In this document: positions 15,467 through 22,297 of the stretch, piece by piece
Position numbering within the stretch: the first letter of the stretch is position 1
Layout of the letters: the number at the start of each line of letters is the position of its first letter
Assembly: GCA_012274175.1 (NCBI GenBank)
Contig: JAAOZZ010000101.1
Span: forward strand, 1 to 24,458
Direction: 5' to 3'
Source: Betaproteobacteria bacterium
GTDB taxonomy: Bacteria > Pseudomonadota > Gammaproteobacteria > Burkholderiales > Usitatibacteraceae
DNA: 24,458 bases
Made by a program: the position numbers and the translations under genes
The notes under the pieces: generated by a model
What the model was told of the DNA's origin: nothing
The model's database searches: none
The model's input: only the letters and a program-made list of their open reading frames with translations

Positions 15467-16168
15467 TCAGCACCGCGCCCACTGGAGGCTGTAGCTCTCC
15501 AGGGTCCGCACGACGGTGGTCCCGTCGATCGAGGATCGCGCCCGGGGGCCCATCTCGAGCTGCAGGCGGAAGTCGTACTTGCGGAAGAAGGCGTCGAACA
15601 TTTCCCCGCCGAAGGTGCCGAGCGCGTATGTCTCGTCCGCTCCCGGGTCGTGCTCGAGCAGGATCGTGGCGAGCGGCTGGGGCGCCGGGCCCGACACCAC
15701 CCGGGCGCCGGCGGCGGGATCGTAGACACTGCGATCGGAGCAGCACGTGATCACCTTGCCGGGGCCGGCCACGGGGCTGGGCGCGTCGCGGTAGCCGATG
15801 AAGGAAACCTGCCGAGTGGGATAAGTCATTTTGTGGGCGCAGATGGCCGAATACGCGACCACGGACTTGTCCTTTCCCACGCCGCCTTCCCAGCGATAGG
15901 CGCCGCCGGAATCGGTGCGCAGGTCGATGCCGCCCGCGGCCGCGCGGTGCAACCGGAGCAGGAAGCAGGGCGTGGCGGCGTACGGATAATCGAAGACGTA
16001 GTTGGCGCCCGGCTGCAGGCGCGCGAGGCGCAGCGGCTCTCCCTTTTCGTCCACCAGCTTCGCGCGGGCGTACATGCGCGCGGTGAGGGTGCCGGCCGAC
16101 GCCGGGCCGGGCAGGGTCACGCCCGTCGCCGAGGCGGCGCAGATCTGGACGAAATCCCGGCGCTTCAT
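15467..16168 (-). CDS. Tat-exported Rieske-like protein with altered cluster ligand
   Basis: A 233-residue protein starting MKRRDFVQICAASATG, a twin-arginine signal (RRDF) with cleavage near residue 25. The central part looks like a Rieske domain: ICAHKMTYP supplies C110-x-H112, and VITCCSDRSVYDPAAGARVVSGPAP matches the second cluster loop and the following GxxxxGPAP turn. However, the second pair reads C142-x-x-D145 where Rieske proteins have C-x-x-H, and the disulfide Cys after the first loop is absent. A normal [2Fe-2S] centre is therefore doubtful. It comes last in the Moco run, 52 bases after the thioesterase. It may bind a different cluster, another metal or none. Export by Tat fits a protein folded with cofactor in the cytosol. 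Confidence 0.75.
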   Translation of the reverse strand: MKRRDFVQICAASATGVTLPGPASAGTLTARMYARAKLVDEKGEPLRLARLQPGANYVFDYPYAATPCFLLRLHRAAAGGIDLRTDSGGAYRWEGGVGKDKSVVAYSAICAHKMTYPTRQVSFIGYRDAPSPVAGPGKVITCCSDRSVYDPAAGARVVSGPAPQPLATILLEHDPGADETYALGTFGGEMFDAFFRKYDFRLQLEMGPRARSSIDGTTVVRTLESYSLQWARC

Positions 16169-16220
16169 GGGAAGTTCGGAGGCGATCCGGATTGGGGAGT
16201 TCCCGGCGCCTGCATCGTCG

Positions 16221-16673
16221 TCACTCGCGGGGCAGGACGAGGCAGCTTCCGGTGCCGTGGGCGAGCAGCCGTCCCTCGCGGTCCGTGAGCTTCGCCTCGC
16301 ACAGCGCCACGCGCCGCCCGCCGTGGAGCACGCGGCCTTCGGCCCGCAGCGCTCCCGTCTCGACGGTGATCGGGCGCAGGTAGTTGATGCGGATGTCGAG
16401 GGTGGTGAAGGAGCTCTTCTCGTCGAGGGTCGAGAGCGTGGCGAGCGCGAGGGCGGTGTCCAGGATCGAGGCGGCCCAACCGCCGTGCACGATGCCGATC
16501 AAATTGTAGGAACGCCGGTCGGGCTGGCCCTCGAGCACGACGCGGCCCGCTTCCGCCTCGGCCACGTGGAAGCCGAGGAGCTCGCCGATGGGCACGCCGG
16601 GAATCTCCCTCCGAACGATGCGCTGCACGAAGTCGAGGCCGCTGCCCGTGCGCTGCGCGGCGGCGATGTTCAT
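16221..16673 (-). CDS. PaaI-type hotdog thioesterase
   Basis: A 150-residue single hotdog-fold protein. The active-site helix is recognisable in YNLIGIVHGGWAASILDTALALA (Asn, HGG and Asp in the expected spacing), and the strand LDIRINYLRPI and the basic end GTGSCLVLPRE complete the fold. PaaI-type enzymes hydrolyse aryl- or acyl-CoA thioesters. Start ATG (complement 16671-16673) overlaps the moeA stop as ATGA, so it is translated with the molybdenum-cofactor genes. There is no known role for a thioesterase in that pathway; it may simply ride on the transcript. Confidence 0.88.
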   Translation of the reverse strand: MNIAAAQRTGSGLDFVQRIVRREIPGVPIGELLGFHVAEAEAGRVVLEGQPDRRSYNLIGIVHGGWAASILDTALALATLSTLDEKSSFTTLDIRINYLRPITVETGALRAEGRVLHGGRRVALCEAKLTDREGRLLAHGTGSCLVLPRE

Positions 16674-17938
16674 ACGATGCCTTCGAGGAGCTGCACCTCG
16701 ACGCGGGTGCCGGCCTCCACGTTGCCCGTCGCGTCGCCCAGGATGATGAAGCAGTTGGCCTCGCTCATGGACTTGAGGATGCCCGAGCCCTGCTCTCCGG
16801 TGGGCCTCACCGTGAGGGTGCCGTCCGGTGCGCGCCCGAGGATGCCGCGCTGGAACTCGGTGCGCCCCGGCGCCTTCTTCAGGCGCGAGGTGCAGGTCGC
16901 GCCGAACGTGGGCGCGGCCTCCACGGGATGGGCGCCCATCAGCACGAGGAGCGCGTCGCGCACGAACTGGTAGAAGGTCACCATGACCGAGACCGGATTG
17001 CCGGGCAGGCCGAAGAAATGGGCGCCCGAGATCCTGCCGTAGGCGAGGGGGCGGCCCGGCTTCATGGCGATCTTCCAGAACACGACCTCGCCCAGCTTGC
17101 CGAGCATGCTCTTCACGAAATCCGCCTCTCCCACGGACACGCCACCGCTCGTGATGACGACGTCGGCGTTGCTCGCCGCCGTCTCGAACGCCCGCTCGAG
17201 GAGCTCCGGGTCGTCGCGCACCACGCCCATGTCCAGCACCTCGCATCCCAGGCGCGTGAGCATGCCGTGGATCGTGTAGCGGTTCGAGTCGTAGATCTCG
17301 CCTTCGCCCAGCGCCGTGCCCACGGACTTCAGCTCGTCGCCGGTGGAAAAGAACGCGACCCGCAGGGGCCGGTAGACGGCTACCTCGCCGATCCCGAGCG
17401 AGGCCACCAGGCCAAGCTCCGCGGGACGCACGATGCGCCCGCGCTTCAGCGCGACCGATCCCGCCTTCATGTCCTCGCCGGCTTCGCGCACGTTCTGGCC
17501 CAGCTTCGCCCCGGATGCGATGGCGACGGCCTTGCCGTTCGCCTTGGCGCGCTCCTGCATCACCACGGTATCGGCGCCCTCGGGCACCACGCCGCCGGTC
17601 ATGATGCGCACGCACTCGCCGCGCCCCATGGCCCCGGAGAACGGCTTGCCGGCGAACGAGGCTCCCACCTCCCGGAGGTTGGACTCGCCCTCGGCCGCCA
17701 GGTCCGTCGCGCGCACCGCCCAGCCGTCCATGGCGGAGTTGCGGTGGGACGGCACGTCGAACGGGGTGAGCAGGTCCTCGGCGAGCACGCGACCGAGCGC
17801 CGAGCGCACCGGGACGCGCAGCACGCCCGTCACGGGCGAGAGGAACTGGTGGATGAAGGCGCGCGCCTTCGCCACCGGCATCGAGTTCGGGTCGTAGTCG
17901 TCGGCGCAGGACGCTTCGGTGATGGTGAGCGTGGGCAT
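16670..17938 (-). CDS. moeA: Molybdopterin molybdenumtransferase
   Basis: MoeA inserts molybdate into adenylylated molybdopterin, the last common step of Moco synthesis. The 422-residue protein has the family's parts in order: an N-terminal domain with RVLAEDLLTPFDVPSHRNSAMDGWAVRA and RIMTGGVVPEGADTVVMQE, the central MoCF-like domain with STGDELKS, YDSNRYTIHGML, SGGVSVGEADF, KPGRPLAYG and FGLPGNPVSVMVTF, and the C-terminal barrel ending in GSGILKSMSEANCFIIL. An internal Met at residue 20 (MPVAKARAFI) is an alternative start. It begins 4 bases after the 2H phosphoesterase gene and overlaps the thioesterase. Confidence 0.96.
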   Translation of the reverse strand: MPTLTITEASCADDYDPNSMPVAKARAFIHQFLSPVTGVLRVPVRSALGRVLAEDLLTPFDVPSHRNSAMDGWAVRATDLAAEGESNLREVGASFAGKPFSGAMGRGECVRIMTGGVVPEGADTVVMQERAKANGKAVAIASGAKLGQNVREAGEDMKAGSVALKRGRIVRPAELGLVASLGIGEVAVYRPLRVAFFSTGDELKSVGTALGEGEIYDSNRYTIHGMLTRLGCEVLDMGVVRDDPELLERAFETAASNADVVITSGGVSVGEADFVKSMLGKLGEVVFWKIAMKPGRPLAYGRISGAHFFGLPGNPVSVMVTFYQFVRDALLVLMGAHPVEAAPTFGATCTSRLKKAPGRTEFQRGILGRAPDGTLTVRPTGEQGSGILKSMSEANCFIILGDATGNVEAGTRVEVQLLEGIV

Positions 17939-17942
17939 GGGA

Positions 17943-18494
17943 TCAGGCCGTGTGCAGGGGAAACTCGTCGAGGCGTTCGATTCTACCGTCCTGCCGCACC
18001 GCGAGGAGCGTGACCGAGCGCATCGTCTCCCCCAACTCGGCGGCGAACGTTTCGCGCGCGTCGCCGAGCGCGGCTTCCAGGCGGGCGAAATCGGAATCGC
18101 GCGCGAGCGTGATGTGGGGCTCGTAGGGCAGGTCGGGGCGCAGGTGGCCCGCGAGCGAGCGCGTGTACAGGCGGTCGTGGAGTCCCGCGACGGATGCCGC
18201 CCCCCGCGCGGCCATCAGGAAGAGGAACTCGTTGGCGTGCAGCCGCACGGAACGGAATGTCACCGCGATCGGCGGCCAGCGCGAGGCCACCCGGCGCACG
18301 TGGGTCTCGACCTGCAGCCGCGAAAGCGCCGTGGGGAAGGGAAACACCAGGGTCAGGTGCGCGGGGATGAGCCGCGCCATGGGATCGTGCAGCGCCCGGA
18401 AAGCCTCGATCGCCGCGATGCCCTCGAACGCGGGAAACCACGCCACGGCGAAGCGCGGAAGCGGCGGACGCGTGCGCCGCAGCGCGGCAGGCAC
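17943..18494 (-). CDS. 2H phosphoesterase (2'-5' RNA ligase / ThpR-like)
   Basis: A 183-residue member of the 2H phosphoesterase family, which act on cyclic phosphates and 2'-5' linkages (ThpR opens 2',3'-cyclic phosphates of RNA). Both signature motifs are present with correct spacing: H46-L-T48 in AHLTLVF and H127-I-T129 in PHITLAR, giving the paired His/Thr active site. The frame opens with GTG at 18494, 6 bases after the end of mobA; moeA begins 4 bases after it. No signal or membrane segment. Its place in the middle of a Moco operon is unexpected: the pathway intermediate cPMP carries a cyclic phosphate, but no such enzyme is needed in known organisms. It could also be an unrelated tRNA-repair-type enzyme carried along. 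Confidence 0.85.
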   Translation of the reverse strand: MPAALRRTRPPLPRFAVAWFPAFEGIAAIEAFRALHDPMARLIPAHLTLVFPFPTALSRLQVETHVRRVASRWPPIAVTFRSVRLHANEFLFLMAARGAASVAGLHDRLYTRSLAGHLRPDLPYEPHITLARDSDFARLEAALGDARETFAAELGETMRSVTLLAVRQDGRIERLDEFPLHTA

Positions 18495-18500
18495 CGCGCC

Positions 18501-19097
18501 CTACGCCCCGCGCGGCTCGAAGCCCGCAAGCTCCTCGCGCGTGTTGATGTTGAGGAAGGCGTCGGGCTCGTCGTCGAAGGCCACTTCCACGACCGCGAGC
18601 GCGCCGTACCAGCGGTCGATCTTGCGCTCGCCGCGCGCGAGGAAGTCCCGGAGCGAACCGTGCACCGAGCGGCGCATGAGGCTGAACACCGGGTGGGCCT
18701 GGGTGCCGGTCTTCGCCACCGCGAGGTCCGCGTGGGCGGCTTCGAGCGCGGCGCGCAGGCGCGACACGAGATCCATCGGCAGGAAAGGGGAGTCGCACGG
18801 CACCGTGGCGACGAGTCTTCCCGACGCGTGGGCGAGGCCCCGCTCGAATCCCGCGAGCGGGCCGGCGAAGCCTTCGATCTCGTCGGCGATCACGGGGTGG
18901 CCGAACTGCCCATAGGCTTCGGGATTGCGGTTGGCGTTGATCAGCAGCTCGTCGACTTGCGGGGCGAGGCGCTCGATCCCGTGGGCCACCATGGGCTTGC
19001 CCCGAAACGGCTGCAAGCCCTTGTCCACGCCGCCCATGCGGCTTCCCTGCCCGCCGGCGAGGACGATGCCGGTGACCTCGATCGTCGGCTCAGGCAT
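18501..19097 (-). CDS. mobA: Molybdenum cofactor guanylyltransferase
   Basis: MobA joins GMP from GTP to Mo-molybdopterin, giving the bis-MGD cofactor of DMSO-reductase-family enzymes such as formate dehydrogenase. The 198-residue protein opens with the nucleotide-binding loop VLAGGQGSRMGGVDKGLQPF, then KPMV, ELLINANRN, FAGPLAGFERGL and the metal-binding VPCDSPFLP, and ends DAFLNINTREEL. It overlaps fdhD by 8 bases upstream. Confidence 0.96.
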   Translation of the reverse strand: MPEPTIEVTGIVLAGGQGSRMGGVDKGLQPFRGKPMVAHGIERLAPQVDELLINANRNPEAYGQFGHPVIADEIEGFAGPLAGFERGLAHASGRLVATVPCDSPFLPMDLVSRLRAALEAAHADLAVAKTGTQAHPVFSLMRRSVHGSLRDFLARGERKIDRWYGALAVVEVAFDDEPDAFLNINTREELAGFEPRGA

Positions 19098-19932
19098 GGG
19101 CCCGCTCGCCCGACTTCACCAGGCGGTGGGCTCCGGTGAAAAGGAGGTAGTGGCGGTTCACCGCGCGCCCGATCATCGTGAGGCCCACTTGCTGCGCGAC
19201 CTCGTGGCCCATCTTGGTGAGTCCCGAGCGCGACACCAGCACCGGGATGCCCATCTGCGCCGCCTTGATCACCATCTCGGAAGTGAGCCGGCCGGTGGTG
19301 TAGAAGATCTTGTCGCGCCCGTCCACGCCTTCCAGCCACATCCAGCCGGCGATCGCGTCCACCGCGTTGTGGCGGCCCACGTCCTCGACGAAGGTGAGGA
19401 TCTCGCTGCCCAGGGCCAGGGCGCATCCGTGCACCGCGCCCGCTTGCTTGTAGATCGACTCGTGCACCCGCACCGCGTTGAGCAATCCGAAGAGCGTCTC
19501 CTCGTCCACGCGCATGGCCTCGTCGAGGTGGATGGACTCGATGTCGGCCATGAGGTCGCCGAATACGGTTCCCTGCCCGCATCCCGTGGTGGCCGTGCGC
19601 TTCTTGGTGCGCGCCTCCAGGTCAGCCAGCCCGTGGTGGGTCGTGACGGCCACGGCATTCACGTCCCAGTCGACCTGCACGGCGGCGATCTCGTCGATGG
19701 AGCCCACCAGGCGCTGGTTGCGCAGGAACCCGATCGCGAGCGCTTCGGGCGCGGCGCCCAGTGTCATGAGGGTCACGATCTCCCGCTTGTCCACGTAGAG
19801 CGTGAGGGGATGCTCGCCGGCGATCGGCGTGGGCACGAGCGCGCCCGTCTCGTCGTGCGCGTCCACCGTGAAGGTGGCCGGGCGGGCGTTGCGGGTGAGC
19901 GTCGGCCGTGGGCCGCGGGGTGTCGAGCCCAT
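19090..19932 (-). CDS. fdhD: Formate dehydrogenase accessory sulfurtransferase FdhD
   Basis: FdhD passes sulfur from the IscS desulfurase to bis-MGD, which formate dehydrogenase needs for activity. The 280-residue protein has the conserved EHPLTLYVDKREIVTLMTLG, AIGFLRNQRLV, HGCALAL, EDVGRHNAVDAIAGW, FYTTGRLTSEMVIKAAQMGIPVLVSRSGLTKMG and GRAVNRHYLLFTG segments. In E. coli the sulfur-carrying loop is C-x2-C; here it is C118-G-Q-G121, with only the first Cys. It lies one base after the end of moaA. The presence of fdhD ties the whole run to a formate dehydrogenase. Confidence 0.95.
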   Translation of the reverse strand: MGSTPRGPRPTLTRNARPATFTVDAHDETGALVPTPIAGEHPLTLYVDKREIVTLMTLGAAPEALAIGFLRNQRLVGSIDEIAAVQVDWDVNAVAVTTHHGLADLEARTKKRTATTGCGQGTVFGDLMADIESIHLDEAMRVDEETLFGLLNAVRVHESIYKQAGAVHGCALALGSEILTFVEDVGRHNAVDAIAGWMWLEGVDGRDKIFYTTGRLTSEMVIKAAQMGIPVLVSRSGLTKMGHEVAQQVGLTMIGRAVNRHYLLFTGAHRLVKSGERAHA

Positions 19933-19933
19933 G

Positions 19934-21019
19934 CTAGCCCCCGATGAAGGACATCTCGACCTTGCGCCCGCGGGCGGTCTCGGCGGTGCGGATTTCCGAG
20001 TAGCGGTCGTCGCGCCGCTGCCAGATGGCGCCGATCGCGCCGGCGATCGCCTCGTCGGCCGCGCCCGCGCGCAGAAGTTGCTTGAGATCGTAGCCGCGCT
20101 GCGCGAAAAGGCAGGTATAGAGCTGGCCGTCGGTGGAAAGGCGCGCGCGCGTGCAGCTCGCGCAGAAGGCGCGGGTGACGGAGGAGATGACGCCGATCTC
20201 GCCGGCGCCGTCCCCGTAGCGCCAGCGCTGGGCCACTTCGCCCCCGTAGTGGGCCTCGGCGGCCTCGAGCGGAAAGTGCTCGGAAATGCGCCGCACGACT
20301 TCCGCCGAAGGGATCACGTCGTCCATGCGCCAGCCGTTGGTGGAACCCACGTCCATGAATTCGATGAAGCGCACGATGTGTCCCGTGCCGCGAAAGTGGC
20401 GCGCCATGTCCACCACTTGCCCGTCGTTCACGCCGCGCTTGACCACCATGTTCACCTTCACGGGGGCGAGGCCCGCGGCCGCGGCCGCATCGATGCCTTC
20501 CAGCACCTTGCCCACGGGGAAATCGGCGTCGTTCATCGCGCGAAAGGTCGCTTCGTCGAGGGAGTCGAGGCTCACGGTCACGCGATCGAGGCCCGCGGCG
20601 GCGAGCGCTTTCGCCTGCGCCTTCAACGCCGAGCCGTTGGTGGTGAGGGTGAGGTCCACGCCGGGCAGTGCTTCGCGCAGCATCGCCACCAGCCGGTCGA
20701 TGCCCCTGCGAAGGAGCGGCTCTCCGCCCGTGAGGCGGACCTTTTCCATGCCGAGCCCGCGGAAGATGCGCGCCATGCGCACGATCTCCTCGAACGTGAG
20801 CAGCGCCTCGTGGGGAAGGAACGGGTAGTCCGCGTCGAAGACGTCCTTCGGCATGCAATAGGTGCAGCGGAAATTGCACCGGTCGGTGACCGAGATGCGC
20901 AGGTCCCGCAGCGCTCGACCGCGCAGGTCGGCGAGCGGGCCGGCCGGGGCCGCCCCCGAGAGCGGCGGGATCGGCAGGGCCGCACGCAGCTCGTGCAGCG
21001 CGATGACGGGCTTGGCCAT
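19934..21019 (-). CDS. moaA: GTP 3',8-cyclase (MoaA)
   Basis: Radical SAM enzyme for the first step of Moco synthesis, converting GTP to 3',8-cyclo-GTP with MoaC completing cPMP. The 361-residue protein has both [4Fe-4S] sites: radical SAM C48-x3-C52-x2-C55 in [10 protein letters not shown], and the C-terminal GTP-binding cluster C286-x2-C289-x13-C303. [29 protein letters not shown] and [13 protein letters not shown] are typical, and the C-terminus ends in the GG needed for activity. It is the first gene of the minus-strand Moco run, divergent from the DUF3305 gene across 81 bases. moaC, moaD and moaE are not in the window. Confidence 0.97.
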   Translation of the reverse strand: MAKPVIALHELRAALPIPPLSGAAPAGPLADLRGRALRDLRISVTDRCNFRCTYCMPKDVFDADYPFLPHEALLTFEEIVRMARIFRGLGMEKVRLTGGEPLLRRGIDRLVAMLREALPGVDLTLTTNGSALKAQAKALAAAGLDRVTVSLDSLDEATFRAMNDADFPVGKVLEGIDAAAAAGLAPVKVNMVVKRGVNDGQVVDMARHFRGTGHIVRFIEFMDVGSTNGWRMDDVIPSAEVVRRISEHFPLEAAEAHYGGEVAQRWRYGDGAGEIGVISSVTRAFCASCTRARLSTDGQLYTCLFAQRGYDLKQLLRAGAADEAIAGAIGAIWQRRDDRYSEIRTAETARGRKVEMSFIGG

Positions 21020-21040
21020 GGGACGCGAAAAAAACGCTGG

Positions 21041-21056
21041 AAAATCAGAAAATCAG
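21041..21056. repeat. Tandem AAAATCAG repeat upstream of moaA
   Basis: Two perfect head-to-tail copies of AAAATCAG lie 22 bases upstream of the moaA ATG, in a locally AT-rich patch. They may be a binding site or part of the moaA leader. I know no named site that they match. Confidence 0.4.
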
Positions 21057-21088
21057 CATAGCATGCGTCGCGGGCCGCGGAATTAACC

Positions 21089-21094
21089 TATAGT
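21089..21094 (+). promoter_or_regulatory. Putative -10 box giving a leaderless DUF3305 mRNA
   Basis: TATAGT lies 6 bases before the ATG at 21101, so transcription would begin at or beside the start codon. No Shine-Dalgarno is present in the sequence before that ATG. No good -35 is seen at 17-18 bases. Confidence 0.45.
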
Positions 21095-21100
21095 GATTCC

Positions 21101-21586
21101 ATGATCCCGTATCCCACCGAAAAGCTCGCCGTCATCCTGGAGCGCGAGACCGTCGAAAGCCGCTGGGAAAACCATCGCTGGCACCTGGTGGGAGTCATCC
21201 CCGATGTGGGCGGCGCAGTGCGCACGTTGCGCGACGACCCGGGCCATTTGCAGCGGCTGCACCCCGGGTTCGAGGTCGCGCTCTTTCCCGACGAGGCGGA
21301 GGGCTACTACCTCAATGTGTCGAGCGCGGAGCCCAGCGTCTTCGTCGCCGTGCGATGGGACGATTCGGGCGATGCGTATCCGTTCCAGGCCACACTCTCC
21401 TACAACGAGGCAGCGCGCTGGATGGATGGGGGCGAACGGGTCGAGCGGGTCCCCGCGTGGCCGGAGCTCGCGTCATGGATCGGCGCCTGGGTGGAGCAGA
21501 ACTACCGTCCCGAGCCCAAGAAGCGCAGCAAGCCGCGCTCCTTCGAGGGCAAGGAGGGGCGCCTGCGAGAGAAGGGCGCCCGTTGA
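21101..21586 (+). CDS. DUF3305 domain protein of the formate dehydrogenase locus
   Basis: A 161-residue cytosolic protein with the DUF3305 pattern: KLAVILERETVESRWENHRWHLVGVIPD near the N-terminus, FEVALFPDEAEGYYLNVSSAEPSVFVAVRW in the middle and WPELASWIGAWVEQNYRPEPKKRSKP near the end, followed by a basic tail. DUF3305 and DUF3306 genes usually sit together in formate dehydrogenase operons of beta- and alphaproteobacteria; their biochemical role is not established. ATG 21101 was chosen because it matches the family N-terminus. Its stop overlaps the TTG start of the DUF3306 gene (TTGA). Confidence 0.87.
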   Translation: MIPYPTEKLAVILERETVESRWENHRWHLVGVIPDVGGAVRTLRDDPGHLQRLHPGFEVALFPDEAEGYYLNVSSAEPSVFVAVRWDDSGDAYPFQATLSYNEAARWMDGGERVERVPAWPELASWIGAWVEQNYRPEPKKRSKPRSFEGKEGRLREKGAR

Positions 21587-22134
21587 GCGACGAGAATTTC
21601 CTTTCGCGCTGGTCCCGCCGCAAGATCGAGGCGAGGTCAGAGCCCGACGCGGCACCGCCTGCGGCGCCCCCGGTGCCGCAGCCTCCGGCCCCTTCGCCCG
21701 GCCCGCGGGATGACGCTCCCGAAGACGCGGCGAAGCCTCTGCCGTCGCTCGAATCCCTTTCGCCGGAATCCGATTTCGCCCCGTTCATGAAACCGGAGGT
21801 GGAACCGGGCATGCGCCGCCAGGCGCTGAAGAAACTTTTCGGCGATGCGCGCCTGTATCCCATGGATGGCCTCGACGTCTACATCGACGACTACGGCAAG
21901 CCGGACCCGCTACCGGAGGGCTGGCTGGGCAAGCTCGAGCAACTGGCGCGGATGGACGAGGCCCATGCCTCCGGGCCCCTGCCGGTGGCAGCGCCCAGTG
22001 AGGTCGAGGCAGGTGGGGACGGCCAGCCCGCTCCCACTCCGGACGCCGTCGAAGGAGCCGAGGCGGCAGCCGGCAACGAGCCTCCTTCGCTTGGTACTTC
22101 CGGTGGGGTACCCACCCCCACGCATAGTGAATGA
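21583..22134 (+). CDS. DUF3306 domain protein
   Basis: A 183-residue protein from TTG at 21583, which has GAGAAGGG upstream and gives the family start MSDENFLSRWSRRK. A low-complexity Pro/Ala-rich linker (about residues 22-50) leads to the conserved core LSPESDFAPFMKPEVEPGMRRQALKKLFGDARLYPMDGLDVYIDDYGKPDPLP. The last 60 residues are again Ala/Pro/Glu-rich and probably disordered. Function unknown. It is nearly always found beside DUF3305 and a polyferredoxin in formate dehydrogenase loci, so an assembly or maturation role is a reasonable guess. Confidence 0.87.
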   Translation: MSDENFLSRWSRRKIEARSEPDAAPPAAPPVPQPPAPSPGPRDDAPEDAAKPLPSLESLSPESDFAPFMKPEVEPGMRRQALKKLFGDARLYPMDGLDVYIDDYGKPDPLPEGWLGKLEQLARMDEAHASGPLPVAAPSEVEAGGDGQPAPTPDAVEGAEAAAGNEPPSLGTSGGVPTPTHSE

Positions 22135-22297
22135 ATCGCAGTGCGATATAAACCTTGCGGGCACCGCATTTGGTGTAGACTTTTTCATAGCAGATATGCA
22201 TAGGACTGCAGACCCCGGGGGGACTAGGGGAGTCCATAACAAGATTTGGAGGAGCGCTCCGGTCCGCGGGTCTTCGGGCCGGTAGCCCCAACCGCGC
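22135..22297 (+). promoter_or_regulatory. Structured leader before the polyferredoxin gene
   Basis: The 163-base gap has its own AT-richer patch (TATAAA at 22147; TTGCGG at 22155 with TAGACT at 22176, spacing 15). There is a hairpin GGACT/AGTCC (22221-22235) and a strong Shine-Dalgarno GGAGGAG at 22248-22254 that has no start codon at usable distance. The next ATG, at 22298, is 43 bases away. The palindrome GGAGCGCTCC (22251-22260) overlaps that Shine-Dalgarno. A 29-codon ORF (22196-22285) ends in TAG just before the gene, in the same frame. Confidence 0.45.

Noticed and set aside
19802..21061. A 419-codon plus-strand frame across moaA
   Set aside because: Shadow of moaA, whose cluster cysteines and C-terminal GG are all on the minus strand.
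21020..21100. A possible molybdenum-cofactor riboswitch upstream of moaA
   Set aside because: The gap is only 81 bases and shows no long stem arrangement like that RNA class.
22158..22173. A sigma-54-like site (GGCAC-N5-TTGG) before the polyferredoxin gene
   Set aside because: The invariant GC at the -12 element is GG, and the -24 side is CGGGCAC. Too weak to call without mapping the transcript.
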